Source: Sphingobacterium sp. UBA2700
Lineage (GTDB): Bacteria; Bacteroidota; Bacteroidia; Sphingobacteriales; Sphingobacteriaceae
Assembly: GCA_002354335.1 (NCBI GenBank)
Contig: DELI01000029.1
Span: forward strand, 99,909 to 163,908
Length of the DNA stretch: 64,000 nucleotides
Direction of reading: 5' to 3'
Each line of letters begins with the position of its first letter. Position 1 is the stretch's first letter. Under the pieces are notes generated by a model. That model was not told the origin of the DNA. It saw only the letters and a list, made by a program, of their open reading frames with translations, and searched no databases. A program made the translations under genes and the position numbers. Positions 47,946 through 57,250 of this stretch are shown here, piece after piece.

Positions 47946-48535
47946 TTGTTCCCTTCGATACTTCTGCGCTTAATAGCACGCGCAGGGTTACCCGCCACGA
48001 TAGTATACGGATCAACGTGGGTTGTTACCACAGCACCTGCTGCAACAACAGCATGTTTACCAATAGTAACGCCGGCTAATATCACCGCGTTGCCGCCTAT
48101 CCAAACTTCATCTTCGATCACGATAGGATTGGTTTGAATACCCTGTAATGAAATTGGTATTGTTGAGTCTTGATAACGGTGATTAAGTCCACTTAGAAGA
48201 ACATGTTGTGCAATTATGACATGATTGCCAATGGATACCGGTCCTATAACCGTACTCCCAATCCCCACTCGTGTGTGTTCTCCGATACGAACAGGGCCGA
48301 CCGCATTGTTTATCACGCTGTACGACTCAATAATGGACCTCTCTCCCAAACTAAAATCGCTAAACGGCACAACATCCATTCGTGCTGATCGATATATGAA
48401 TGAACCTCGCGCACGATGAATGTAAAAGCATCGAAAAATCCGCACGTACCAACGAGGTCTTGCCAACAGCGGGTTCATCAGAAAAGCAAGAGCTTTTTTC
48501 TTCAGCCAAGGCCTGGATGTAATAAACTTTTTCAT
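47930..48535 (-). CDS. Hexapeptide-repeat acetyltransferase (WcaF/CysE-like)
   Basis: A 201-residue left-handed beta-helix protein with hexapeptide repeats (IGEHTRVGIGSTVIG, IEDEVWIGGNAVILAGVTIG, AAGAVVT) and the loop LSGLNHRYQDST carrying the catalytic His. The C-terminal IVAGNPARAIKR is typical of sugar O-acetyltransferases. It probably acetylates a residue of the exopolysaccharide. Its start overlaps the stop of the preceding glycosyltransferase by 4 bp. Confidence 0.92.
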   Translation of the reverse strand: MKKFITSRPWLKKKALAFLMNPLLARPRWYVRIFRCFYIHRARGSFIYRSARMDVVPFSDFSLGERSIIESYSVINNAVGPVRIGEHTRVGIGSTVIGPVSIGNHVIIAQHVLLSGLNHRYQDSTIPISLQGIQTNPIVIEDEVWIGGNAVILAGVTIGKHAVVAAGAVVTTHVDPYTIVAGNPARAIKRRSIEGNKWEPV

Positions 48536-49662
48536 GCTAAGCTCTGCAATATTTCTATGTATATATTAAGTGTTTGACGGGCCGTATTATTCCAACCAAA
48601 TTTTTGGGCGTGCGTTGCCCCCACATCGACCAACAGATCGTATAAGGTGGTATCACTTTCTAGCACAAGCATTGAATCAGCTATTTGCTGGCTACTTCGG
48701 GGATCGACCAGAATCGCACAGGAACCTGCAATTTCTGGAATTGCTGACGTGCTAGAACTAATTACAGGAGTACCGCAAGCCATTGCTTCCAAAATCGGTA
48801 GCCCAAAGCTTTCCCGTAGAGAAGGGTATAAAAAACCAAACGCACGGTTATATACTGCAACCAGCTCTTGGGAACTTAAATAGCTCTTCACTTCTACAAA
48901 ATCGCGTATAGAGGAAAGCCCTAAGCGAGATAAAAGCTGATTAAGATAGCTTTCATCCATATCCGCCACCACTAATTTCTTTTTAGTTTTACTACACTTA
49001 AGATAGTTAGTAAAGGCGATTAAAGTCGTCTCCAAATTTTTTTTAGGGTCTCTGTTGCCCAGCATTAGCCAGTATCCTTCATCCTCCAAGGTTATATTTA
49101 AAGAATGGGATTTTTTATTCAATATTCTAAATTGTTCTCCTACTCCATTATAGATAACTTTAAGTTTGTTAATGACTTGCGGATACCTTTCCAGAACGTT
49201 TCGGCGTTCAAAATGAGAAACTGTTATAATTGCTTTCGCTTTACGAATGGCCATTGGAGCGAACATGCGTCTATACTGTCTTCCTAACTTTTGATACCAT
49301 GAAGCAGAGTTCCCTACCTTGGGCTCCATGAAAATAACATCGTGAAGGGTAAGCACCATCGGGCAGGGTAGCACCATCGGTGCAGTGTTGGATGTGCAAT
49401 GTAAAAGGTCCGCCTTTAATTTCAAGACAAGCCTTGGCAAAAGAATCTGTTCGAAGATGAAATAGTTTTCGCTCGGGAGTACTTCTATTCTAAAATTAGC
49501 CGTTTCCTGGAGGCATCGGTCGGGACCAGGGCCAACGGCGATGACATAAAGATTTTTCGTGTCCAAAGATTGAAGTCCACGAATCATTTCTAACGCTACT
49601 CGATCCATCCCGTGCTTTTTACTCCTGAATATTCTTTGCGCTTCTATTACGATTGTCTTCAT
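48532..49662 (-). CDS. Glycosyltransferase family 4
   Basis: A 376-residue GT-B protein from the ATG at 49662 (MKTIVIEAQRIFRSKKHGMD), chosen over an ATG 51 bp upstream because glycosyltransferases of this type start directly with the first strand. Motifs: LTLHDVIFMEP, AIITVSHFERRNVLERYPQ, YWLMLGNRDPKKNLETTLIA, and PSLRESFGLPILEAMACGTPV, the E-x7-E donor-binding motif of family 4. It overlaps the upstream family 2 gene by 44 bp. Confidence 0.92.
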   Translation of the reverse strand: MKTIVIEAQRIFRSKKHGMDRVALEMIRGLQSLDTKNLYVIAVGPGPDRCLQETANFRIEVLPSENYFIFEQILLPRLVLKLKADLLHCTSNTAPMVLPCPMVLTLHDVIFMEPKVGNSASWYQKLGRQYRRMFAPMAIRKAKAIITVSHFERRNVLERYPQVINKLKVIYNGVGEQFRILNKKSHSLNITLEDEGYWLMLGNRDPKKNLETTLIAFTNYLKCSKTKKKLVVADMDESYLNQLLSRLGLSSIRDFVEVKSYLSSQELVAVYNRAFGFLYPSLRESFGLPILEAMACGTPVISSSTSAIPEIAGSCAILVDPRSSQQIADSMLVLESDTTLYDLLVDVGATHAQKFGWNNTARQTLNIYIEILQSLA

Positions 49663-50824
49663 CTGGTATTCCGTGAGGTGTATGTATAAATGTTTTATTC
49701 GCCTTATTGACACTACTAAAGCTACGCAAAATTGCCATGAAGATAAAGGGAAGATTCGCCACTGATCTTAGTGTTCGAGTAGTGTAGTACTTTTTTGGAA
49801 CCGCAAAAAACAGGGCGAAAACGTAAGCTATTAAAATAAAAAACCATTTTGTATCCCTCAAAGGAGCTATTGCCTGCAATAGAAGTATCCAAAGGAAAAG
49901 CAATCCCAACAAAATCACCCTTGGAGGCAGTGACCACTGCAGAAATTTATCAAGAAGCGGAAGGTTTCCTTGCCGTAAAATCGGGCCCAATCGATTAAGT
50001 GTAAAAAGGAACGTTTCCCATTGGGATGCAATCCAACGTTTACGTTGGTTAGAGAAGTCTTTTCTATTATGAACTTTTTCATCCTTTACCAGCACGTGAG
50101 GTAGGTATTCGATGAATATCCGATCCTGGAGCAGGAGAAATTCTAACTCCTTATCTTCCCCCATCGAATGAACTTTTGGCATAGCTTGGGTAAACCACTC
50201 CATATTGAAGACCATCCCTGATCCAATCAGAGCGGAGGGCAAGCCTAAGTTAACATGCCCCTGACGAAAAATAGCATTATTGATTTCTTCACCGATTCCG
50301 TCGAGATACGCTAGATCCGTATTGTAGTTTTTTGCTATCCTATGCGTTTGAATGGCCATTGCCCCATTAGCTAAAGCTTCGTTGACGCGTTCTAAGAAAT
50401 CCGGATCTACGATATTGTCCGCATCTAGTATGGCTGCAGCATCAAAACCATCCCCCGAATAATTTTTCAATGCTAATTTCAATGCGGCTGCTTTGGAACG
50501 GTTCAAATAGCTGGGAATAAGAACATCTGCTCCGAGCTCATGTAGTTCCTTATTTGTCGCCTCACTCATCGAATCGGCGACGACCACTACTTTAAAAGCG
50601 GCGGGAGGATACGTTTGCTGAAAAAATTGTTTGATACTTTGTATGATTACAGCATCCTCGCGATATGCAGGAAAAATCACTAAAAATCTATTTCGGAGAT
50701 CCGTCATTGGGTATATCTTATTCCTTTTTATTCGGCTGGCGATGGAAAATATAAGAAAATATACTACCCAAACGGTACAAATTAAAAATAGGATAATATC
50801 TATCAGTATGAAGATCACTTCCAT
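49619..50824 (-). CDS. Processive-type glycosyltransferase family 2
   Basis: A 401-residue membrane protein with an N-terminal helix (about 3-25), GT-A domain (FLVIFPAYREDAVIIQSIKQ, AAILDADNIVDPDFL, GEDKELEF) and the QRKRW motif followed by three C-terminal helices (about 295-365). The LDADN/ED/QxxRW set is characteristic of cellulose, hyaluronan and alginate synthase-like enzymes, though similar proteins also add single sugars. Confidence 0.92.
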   Translation of the reverse strand: MEVIFILIDIILFLICTVWVVYFLIFSIASRIKRNKIYPMTDLRNRFLVIFPAYREDAVIIQSIKQFFQQTYPPAAFKVVVVADSMSEATNKELHELGADVLIPSYLNRSKAAALKLALKNYSGDGFDAAAILDADNIVDPDFLERVNEALANGAMAIQTHRIAKNYNTDLAYLDGIGEEINNAIFRQGHVNLGLPSALIGSGMVFNMEWFTQAMPKVHSMGEDKELEFLLLQDRIFIEYLPHVLVKDEKVHNRKDFSNQRKRWIASQWETFLFTLNRLGPILRQGNLPLLDKFLQWSLPPRVILLGLLFLWILLLQAIAPLRDTKWFFILIAYVFALFFAVPKKYYTTRTLRSVANLPFIFMAILRSFSSVNKANKTFIHTPHGIPDEDNRNRSAKNIQE

Positions 50825-50825
50825 A

Positions 50826-51734
50826 TTATCGAACCTTTTGAAACCATGAAAGTCCGGACCCCATCCCGCGAAGATGTGCGCCCAGTAATGTCCATCGACC
50901 TTGAATGGTGAGTTTCAGTGCTTGCCACATACCGGCGAGAAAAACCAAATATATTAATGCGTAAACCTTATCGCTACCCTTGCAATTGCGGGCTGCAAAA
51001 ATTATTCTATTCCTGGACAAATAAAACATTTTTAACGGCGAATCGCGCCCTGTCGAAGCACTTTCTTTGTGATAAATGTGAGCATCTGGATAATAAAATA
51101 GCTCATACGACTGCCTTATAGTCACGGACCAATCGAGCTCCTCGTAATATAGAAAATAAAATGCTGGCATCTTTCCTACTCGCTGGACAACTTGCTTAGG
51201 CAGCATCATTGCAGCTCCGTGTAGGTAAGGTATCGGCTTTAATTCATCATATTGCCCCTTGTCCAGCTCGCCATAACCTAATTGCCTGTTTCTCAAGGTG
51301 AGTTTAGTGAGCGGTGTGCTCCCCGCAAATTGCAGCGTGTTTTCGGGCTCGTCAAAAAGGATTTTAGGGCTAAGCCCACCAACCCAGGGGTTCATCGTCA
51401 GAAAAGTCATCATTCCAGCTATTTCTGCAGAGGCTTCTTGGGGAAGCAGCGTGTCATTATTTATAAAATAAAAATAATCCCCTACTGCAATATCAATCCC
51501 TAAATTGTTTCCGCCTGCAAAACCCAAATTTTCAGTATGGTAAAGCCCTTTTATACTAGGATACCTCATTTTGATGGCCTCAAATTCGTTATTTTTCGAA
51601 CCATTATCAATTACGATGATTTCATGGGAAAATTTTAGTTTGGCTTTATAAATAGAATCGATCAGCGCTAAAGTGTCCGACATCCCATTAAAGTTGACTA
51701 TGATAAAGCTCAATTTCACTTCATATTTATCCAT
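50826..51734 (-). CDS. Glycosyltransferase family 2 (rhamnosyltransferase-like)
   Basis: A 302-residue GT-A enzyme: FIIVNFNGMSDTLALIDSI, IVIDNGSKNNEFEAI, NLGFAGGNNLGIDIAVGDY and the FINNDT motif. The GFAGGNN loop is typical of WbbL-like rhamnosyltransferases, but donor specificity cannot be proved. Ends 1 bp before the next gene; its start overlaps the polymerase by 8 bp. Confidence 0.92.
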   Translation of the reverse strand: MDKYEVKLSFIIVNFNGMSDTLALIDSIYKAKLKFSHEIIVIDNGSKNNEFEAIKMRYPSIKGLYHTENLGFAGGNNLGIDIAVGDYFYFINNDTLLPQEASAEIAGMMTFLTMNPWVGGLSPKILFDEPENTLQFAGSTPLTKLTLRNRQLGYGELDKGQYDELKPIPYLHGAAMMLPKQVVQRVGKMPAFYFLYYEELDWSVTIRQSYELFYYPDAHIYHKESASTGRDSPLKMFYLSRNRIIFAARNCKGSDKVYALIYLVFLAGMWQALKLTIQGRWTLLGAHLRGMGSGLSWFQKVR

Positions 51735-53154
51735 TTATTTCCCTTTCCATCCACGGCATTATCATCACTATTCCCATCAAAATGTATACCGTTTGTCCCG
51801 TGGGAATTTGGTGAAGTACCTCATTACCATACCCTGCAACCATGATACCCGCCAGGCCCGATGTACAGGCCATCGTGATGATTCGAAGCTTTGGATTGTT
51901 TATACCGAATAAAGAGTAATAAAATCCATACGCTAATATCAATAGGCAAATCCCCACATAAAATATAAGCCCAACCACCCCAGTTTCTACCCAAATAAAC
52001 ACGAACGATGAATCAGTAGCTGTTCCGTAGAGTGGGTGCTGAATATGGGTATGTTTTGAAGACCCCAATCCTAAACCAAAAGGAAGGGATTTCAGTACAA
52101 CACTCATCTTAGCCTGATTTTCTAATCTAACTTGGAATGACGCATCCTGCGACAAATTGAATGCCGTACGCATCCGCCTGATCTCCGGAATACTGTTACC
52201 TATCGTGGTATAATAAAAAAATAAAAATGCGCCCAACAAAATGGCGGCTCCCATAAATAGCAACCTCCATTCCTTTAATAGAAGTACAAGAACGGAAAAA
52301 CCCACAAAAGGAATTGCTATGGCGGCTCTAGTCCCGGAAACGAACATCCCCCAGAGGGCTAACGTCGCGGCCAACGTATAGATCAAACGAAATGGGTTGT
52401 TGCGGTCCATTATAGCAATCGTACTAAAAATAACAAAAGCAAATCCCATATGGCATCCGAAATTAGCAGCATCCGTAAAAAATGAAAAATAACGAATCCC
52501 GCTATAGATTACATGGGTATGTGCCCCTTCTGTATAAAGCCAGTGGCTTTCGGGTTCATCAAAGCCAATAAACTTTTGCCCCAACGCTTTGATAGCGGCA
52601 AGTATGACCAGAATCGCCCACAGCCTCAAAAATGCCTCGACGTGTTTCAAACTGTTTAACTGGAACATGACCAATAGTTGGAAGAGTACGATGTGAAGTC
52701 CAATGTTCCGGACTGTGGTTGCCCAATTGGAAATCGTGGAGTATGGATTGACTATTTGAAAAATACAATAAATCATCCATCCTACACAACAAATAAAAAA
52801 CGGATTCCAAATCATTTTGTTCCACCCGCCACCAGCGATATAACGTATGGAGAGCACGAGGAAGTTTAGCAAGATAAACAGATCCAGAATTAGTCCCATC
52901 GGTATTGGGAGATCCACATATCGAACTAATCCTGGTAGCAAGAAAGTTGACACATATAACAAAGCAAAACTGAGACGTGGCAAACAGATCGTTAGAGCAC
53001 CTAGCGTAACTAGCCAAGGCATCAAGAACGATAGAGCTGCCACTTCTACGTGCCCCTCTATGATTAGCGCACTCCCTAGAATAGTGCCCAGCCCGAGTAG
53101 CACCGGCAACAACCAAGGAATCTGTAGAGTTGACCTGGAGCCGTTAAGTTTCAT
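51727..53154 (-). CDS. Wzy-like O-antigen ligase/polymerase family protein
   Basis: A 475-residue membrane protein with about 11-12 helices and a large periplasmic loop containing GLGLGSSKHTHIQHPLYG and TDSSFVFIWVETGVVGLIF, the O-antigen ligase family (Wzy_C-like) signature. It probably polymerises repeat units in the periplasm. Its start codon overlaps the Wzz-like gene by 1 bp. Confidence 0.9.
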   Translation of the reverse strand: MKLNGSRSTLQIPWLLPVLLGLGTILGSALIIEGHVEVAALSFLMPWLVTLGALTICLPRLSFALLYVSTFLLPGLVRYVDLPIPMGLILDLFILLNFLVLSIRYIAGGGWNKMIWNPFFICCVGWMIYCIFQIVNPYSTISNWATTVRNIGLHIVLFQLLVMFQLNSLKHVEAFLRLWAILVILAAIKALGQKFIGFDEPESHWLYTEGAHTHVIYSGIRYFSFFTDAANFGCHMGFAFVIFSTIAIMDRNNPFRLIYTLAATLALWGMFVSGTRAAIAIPFVGFSVLVLLLKEWRLLFMGAAILLGAFLFFYYTTIGNSIPEIRRMRTAFNLSQDASFQVRLENQAKMSVVLKSLPFGLGLGSSKHTHIQHPLYGTATDSSFVFIWVETGVVGLIFYVGICLLILAYGFYYSLFGINNPKLRIITMACTSGLAGIMVAGYGNEVLHQIPTGQTVYILMGIVMIMPWMEREING

Positions 53155-55304
53155 TAGTCCTTAGAAAAAGTTAATCCTAAATTGCTAAGCTGATATTCAA
53201 ACTTTCTCCCTAGACTATATGGCGGCAAGAGACCCGTAAATTCCTCAACTGTTGATTTATCGGAATTCGTTAGACATATCCATAGGGGCACCTGGGCCGC
53301 TCGATTCCTTAGGTCTTCGAGTAATAAATCGTATTCTGATCTCCAAAAACTGTCAGCCCTTAAAATCAATAGGTTCACCATTGCTTCGTGAAGATATTCA
53401 GTGGGCAAGGGAGTCGTTCCTAGAGGATTATGACTGATCATTCCAATATCAATACTCTCAAAGCCACGTATTGGATCCATATCGATCAGGAAGCCTCTAG
53501 AATCGCTATGGAAATCAGATCCCGCAAATTGTGTACTGACCTCCAATCCCATCTCTGAAAACCGCGCTTCCAAAAGGTGGGATACGCGACGGGCATCTTC
53601 TGTGGGGGCCAGTCCCATAAGGTTTATAAAATTAACCGTTCTATCTCTATTGAAACGTCCATACAGCTGATTTGCCAATATTAGTGAAGATTTTTCGTCA
53701 GCTTCGGGTGTCTTTTGTGCAGTTATCGGATTTGCAAACGCGGCAACGACTTTCGTTTTGGTGATACGCTGTGTCCGCGTTCGATCCCTTAAGGTACGAT
53801 CTAATAACTCAAACATAACTCCAGTACCCAGCACAAATAACAATGACCCTATAAAAGCAACCAATACTTTCTTTTTTCGCGAGCTAGGCAAAGAGTTTAA
53901 GGGGTAAGTAGGAGGATTGATCACTTTGAGGGTCGCGGAATTCATTTCAAGACTCTTTAACTTCAAACGCGCTGCGTTTAAGCTTGAAAGAATCGATAGG
54001 TAAGATTGTTCGATAAAGGAGATACTTCGCTCCTTTCTCTTTAGCACGGATCCGATGGGTGAAAAATGGGTATATTGGTCGTCCAAATTCCGTTTGAACT
54101 CATTAACGACCCTAACTTCCGCCTCGGCGCGTTTAAACTTCAATAGCTCTTGTACCCATTGTTCCACGTACTTAGCATTTGCATAACCCTCTTTTGTATA
54201 TTGACGAGCGGTATATTGTTCCATAAACTCTTTAAAGCTACCTTCTTGCTGGGCAAGTTCCTTGCTAAAGGAAGTCAGGATTTCATTTGAAGGCTTACCC
54301 AACGAATCTGGCGAAACGGTTTTGAGCTTGGCAATATTATAGTTTAAGTCCGAAATACGATTTAAGCGCGTAAGAAACTCGCTGTTATTCTTTATAGCGT
54401 TCATGTTTGCATCCATTCCGATCTCCAGCTGCGCTATAGCCGCTTGCGCGCTATTGTAACTGGAAAGAACGTCTTGATTTCTCAGAGCAAACTCTTTATC
54501 CAAGACCGTTATAGCCTCTGTTTGTTTGTCGTAGTTTATCACTCTGTTCTGCACATTATAAGCCGTAAGGGAATCTTCTTGCCCGCGTAACTCCTCGCCG
54601 ACGCGAGCTAGCTCAGTTTCGAAATATCGAATCACATTGTTTGTCTTTCCATATTGAAGTTCACGATATTCCTCTGGATAAATCTTATTCAAAATATCAA
54701 GTGTCTGGAAGGCGATGCTAGGATCATCCGCTTGATAGCTGATATGAAGCACGTCGCTGTTTTCTACTCTTTTTATATGAATCTTTTCTTGCAATGCGGT
54801 ATAACTAAAATAGGGATGATTCCAATTGGTCAGTCCATATACAAAATTGTTCCTGTCCGCCACTTCATAGGCTAGTAGATTCGCTACAGTCTTTTCTACA
54901 GAAGTTTTATCGATTAATGCACGTACATCTTTGGGCGTGATGGCTAAAAGTTGACGATAGTGCTTTGCTTTAATATACAAATTATCTCGGTCAGGACTGC
55001 CGTAAATCATGCAGTTGGCATACAGATGTAAGGAAAGCTTCTTAAGGGTTTCTTTCGAATTAATGGTATTGATTATATTCTGGATGGAGTTATTCAAAAT
55101 ATTCCAATCTTGAGCAGAATTGGTCTCGGAGGGATCGCTTCCATATCCCGAGATTACCCCGGTATATACTGTCGTGTCGGTCTCATATTGTAGGTCGGCA
55201 TTGCGTGTTGCGTAGATCGTAACCAATGTCACAACCGAAGGCACTAAAATAAGCCACCATTTCATTCGAAACATGAGGCGCAAGATATAGGTGAGTGCGT
55301 TCAT
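53154..55304 (-). CDS. Wzz-like chain-length protein with kinase-like but P-loop-less tail
   Basis: A 716-residue protein: TM1 (about 15-33), a large periplasmic coiled-coil region (about 40-480), TM2 (about 487-508, VLVAFIGSLLFVLGTGVMF), then a cytoplasmic tail of about 205 residues. In Gram-negative tyrosine autokinases this tail would hold Walker A (GxxxxGKS/T) and a Tyr cluster; here I see neither, only strand patterns such as VNFINLMGLAPTEDARRVSHLL at the expected place. It likely sets polymer length as a co-polymerase and may retain a regulatory but not kinase function (inference). Overlaps its neighbour by 1 bp. Confidence 0.87.
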   Translation of the reverse strand: MNALTYILRLMFRMKWWLILVPSVVTLVTIYATRNADLQYETDTTVYTGVISGYGSDPSETNSAQDWNILNNSIQNIINTINSKETLKKLSLHLYANCMIYGSPDRDNLYIKAKHYRQLLAITPKDVRALIDKTSVEKTVANLLAYEVADRNNFVYGLTNWNHPYFSYTALQEKIHIKRVENSDVLHISYQADDPSIAFQTLDILNKIYPEEYRELQYGKTNNVIRYFETELARVGEELRGQEDSLTAYNVQNRVINYDKQTEAITVLDKEFALRNQDVLSSYNSAQAAIAQLEIGMDANMNAIKNNSEFLTRLNRISDLNYNIAKLKTVSPDSLGKPSNEILTSFSKELAQQEGSFKEFMEQYTARQYTKEGYANAKYVEQWVQELLKFKRAEAEVRVVNEFKRNLDDQYTHFSPIGSVLKRKERSISFIEQSYLSILSSLNAARLKLKSLEMNSATLKVINPPTYPLNSLPSSRKKKVLVAFIGSLLFVLGTGVMFELLDRTLRDRTRTQRITKTKVVAAFANPITAQKTPEADEKSSLILANQLYGRFNRDRTVNFINLMGLAPTEDARRVSHLLEARFSEMGLEVSTQFAGSDFHSDSRGFLIDMDPIRGFESIDIGMISHNPLGTTPLPTEYLHEAMVNLLILRADSFWRSEYDLLLEDLRNRAAQVPLWICLTNSDKSTVEEFTGLLPPYSLGRKFEYQLSNLGLTFSKD

Positions 55305-55306
55305 GA

Positions 55307-56053
55307 TTAAAACGAGATTATTTTTGTATTGCTCAATATTTCTAAGATAAGCACTTCGTTCGTTATTTTATACTCATTCATTTTTAGAATATCAAAAGCT
55401 TCCGTCTCGAGCTTTTTTGCCGTGCTTAGATCGGTGATGGTCGCATTACCCAATCTAAACTCATTTTCTAGCATCTTGTAATTTGCTTCGGCGATGTGGT
55501 ATTCTTCGACTTTCTTCTTAAGCGTCTGCATTGCAGCCTTTGCCGAAAGATATGAATTGACGATACGAATCTTTTGCTCATCTAACCATTTAGCTCGTTC
55601 CAGTTCCGTAAATCGACGCTCCATCTTTTGCCGCTTCACTCGGTTTCCTCGATCGAAAAGATCATCTAGGGGCACATTGACACCAGCCGTACCGTACCAA
55701 GAACTCTGCGTTACCCCAGAGGATTGATAAAATAGCGGTGTAAATTCATTTGTGAAGGCTGAGTTAACTGCGATATTACCATATTGCCAAGACCCTCCAA
55801 CACGAAAATATTTCAGCCAGCTTCGTTGCTCACTGGTGAGTTGGTTATCTTGGACCTCCATTTTTGCTTCATACATTTCAACGCTAGGACTTTTTTTCGC
55901 GTTTTCAAAAAGAGTATCTAAGGGGGGTAAAATCACTTTGGATAAATCCACAATGTCAATAGCTTGTTTTGGCGTAACTTGCTGTTGACCAGTTGCCACT
56001 AGCACCATTAGGCATAGTAAATACGTACAAAAAAATGATCTCATATTAAACAT
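55307..56053 (-). CDS. TolC-family outer membrane factor-like protein, short
   Basis: A 248-residue exported protein (signal peptide to about residue 22, VATGQ) with one TolC/OEP repeat: paired helices (NAKKSPSVEMYEAKMEVQDNQ; RVKRQKMERRFTELERAKW; YKMLENEFRLGNATITDLST) around a beta-strand segment. Length is half of a typical TolC, as seen in TolC-like proteins of Bacteroidota exopolysaccharide loci. It may replace Wza as the outer-membrane exit, possibly as an oligomer (inference). Lies 2 bp upstream of the Wzz-like gene. Confidence 0.85.
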   Translation of the reverse strand: MFNMRSFFCTYLLCLMVLVATGQQQVTPKQAIDIVDLSKVILPPLDTLFENAKKSPSVEMYEAKMEVQDNQLTSEQRSWLKYFRVGGSWQYGNIAVNSAFTNEFTPLFYQSSGVTQSSWYGTAGVNVPLDDLFDRGNRVKRQKMERRFTELERAKWLDEQKIRIVNSYLSAKAAMQTLKKKVEEYHIAEANYKMLENEFRLGNATITDLSTAKKLETEAFDILKMNEYKITNEVLILEILSNTKIISF

Positions 56054-56056
56054 TCT

Positions 56057-57250
56057 TCAAACATCGGCCTTTTGCACGAATGCAAAAAACGTTTTAAATA
56101 AAATTTTTAAATCCAGCAGAAATGAGTAGTGCCGCGCATAATAAATATCGAGTGCTATACGTTCTTTATTGGACAGCTTTCCGTTATCTCCACGCTTCTC
56201 CACTTGCCACAGCCCCGTAATTCCAGCAGGAGCCATAAAGCGTTCGACGCTGTCATCGGTTGTAAGCATTTCGGCTTCATACAGCGGCAGCGGTCTATTA
56301 CCCACAATCGACATATCCCCAATCAACACGTTAAACAGTTGAGGTAACTCATCTAAACTGTATTTTCTAAGGACCCTACCCACTTTTGTTACTCTAGGAT
56401 CCTTTTCCAGTTTAAAAAAAGTTGACCTTTGTTGTCGGAAGGCCGCACTCGCCCCTCTAAAAATCGCCTCATCGTCGATTAAAATATCCTCGGGATGATC
56501 CCAGGTGAGTTCATCAGGACTCAGGACAAGCGAATTTATTGGCTCACTCGCCTTAGACTGCGCGGGTGCAGCATATTGATTCAGCGCCATATATTCCTTT
56601 AAGCGCGTATCAGCGTCAGAAAACATCGAACGAAATTTAAAGAAGTTGAACATTCGATATCCCGACCCTATTCTCTTAGACACGTAAATTACCCTACCAG
56701 GGCTTTCCAACTTTATGGCTACGATAACAATAAAGAATAAGGGCATCAACAATAGAATTAATGTAGCAGAGAGAATGATGTCGGCGATTCTTTTGCCAAT
56801 AGGAATGGTAAAGGCACGTGGCGCCGAAAGAGGGACGCTAGCAACATCATGAGTCAGATGAAGGGTTTCGAAATGGAGAAAAATAAACTTCTTTAATGAT
56901 CTAAATACTTCTTTATCGGCGGAGGTATTAATAATGCTAGAAACACCTATGTCTTGGTATGCTTTCTTTCTCGCCTCAGTCAACAGATCTGTTATCGGCA
57001 AAACCATCAGCGATGGAAACTGATTTGAAATCTGACTTAGTATGCAAATATCTTGCTCACAATCAACTGTTTCGAGATAAAACAGCACTCGATAGGTCCC
57101 CTCTCCGCGAGAGGTTAGATGCGCTCTACAGGAATCTACATCCTTGAAATAATACGTATCATTTTCAGATAAATTTTTGAAATTTTCCTGGAACGCTACC
57201 TCTAGGCTATTAAAATCACCAAGAAAGATATAATCACAAAATCCAGACAT
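56057..57250 (-). CDS. Polyprenyl-phosphate sugar transferase with receiver-like N-terminus
   Basis: A 397-residue protein. Residues about 5-128 form an alternating alpha/beta domain resembling a response-regulator receiver but lacking the usual acidic pair and phospho-acceptor Asp. Residues about 145-397 form a WbaP/WcaJ-type transferase: one membrane helix (ILSATLILLLMPLFFIVIVA), KRIGSGYRMFNFFKFRSM, DPRVTKVGRVLRKYSLDELP, LFNVLIGDMSIVGNRPLPLYE and PAGITGLWQV. It attaches the first sugar phosphate to undecaprenyl phosphate and starts the repeat unit. The next gene upstream is a single receiver; the gene pair overlaps by 1 bp. Confidence 0.93.
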   Translation of the reverse strand: MSGFCDYIFLGDFNSLEVAFQENFKNLSENDTYYFKDVDSCRAHLTSRGEGTYRVLFYLETVDCEQDICILSQISNQFPSLMVLPITDLLTEARKKAYQDIGVSSIINTSADKEVFRSLKKFIFLHFETLHLTHDVASVPLSAPRAFTIPIGKRIADIILSATLILLLMPLFFIVIVAIKLESPGRVIYVSKRIGSGYRMFNFFKFRSMFSDADTRLKEYMALNQYAAPAQSKASEPINSLVLSPDELTWDHPEDILIDDEAIFRGASAAFRQQRSTFFKLEKDPRVTKVGRVLRKYSLDELPQLFNVLIGDMSIVGNRPLPLYEAEMLTTDDSVERFMAPAGITGLWQVEKRGDNGKLSNKERIALDIYYARHYSFLLDLKILFKTFFAFVQKADV

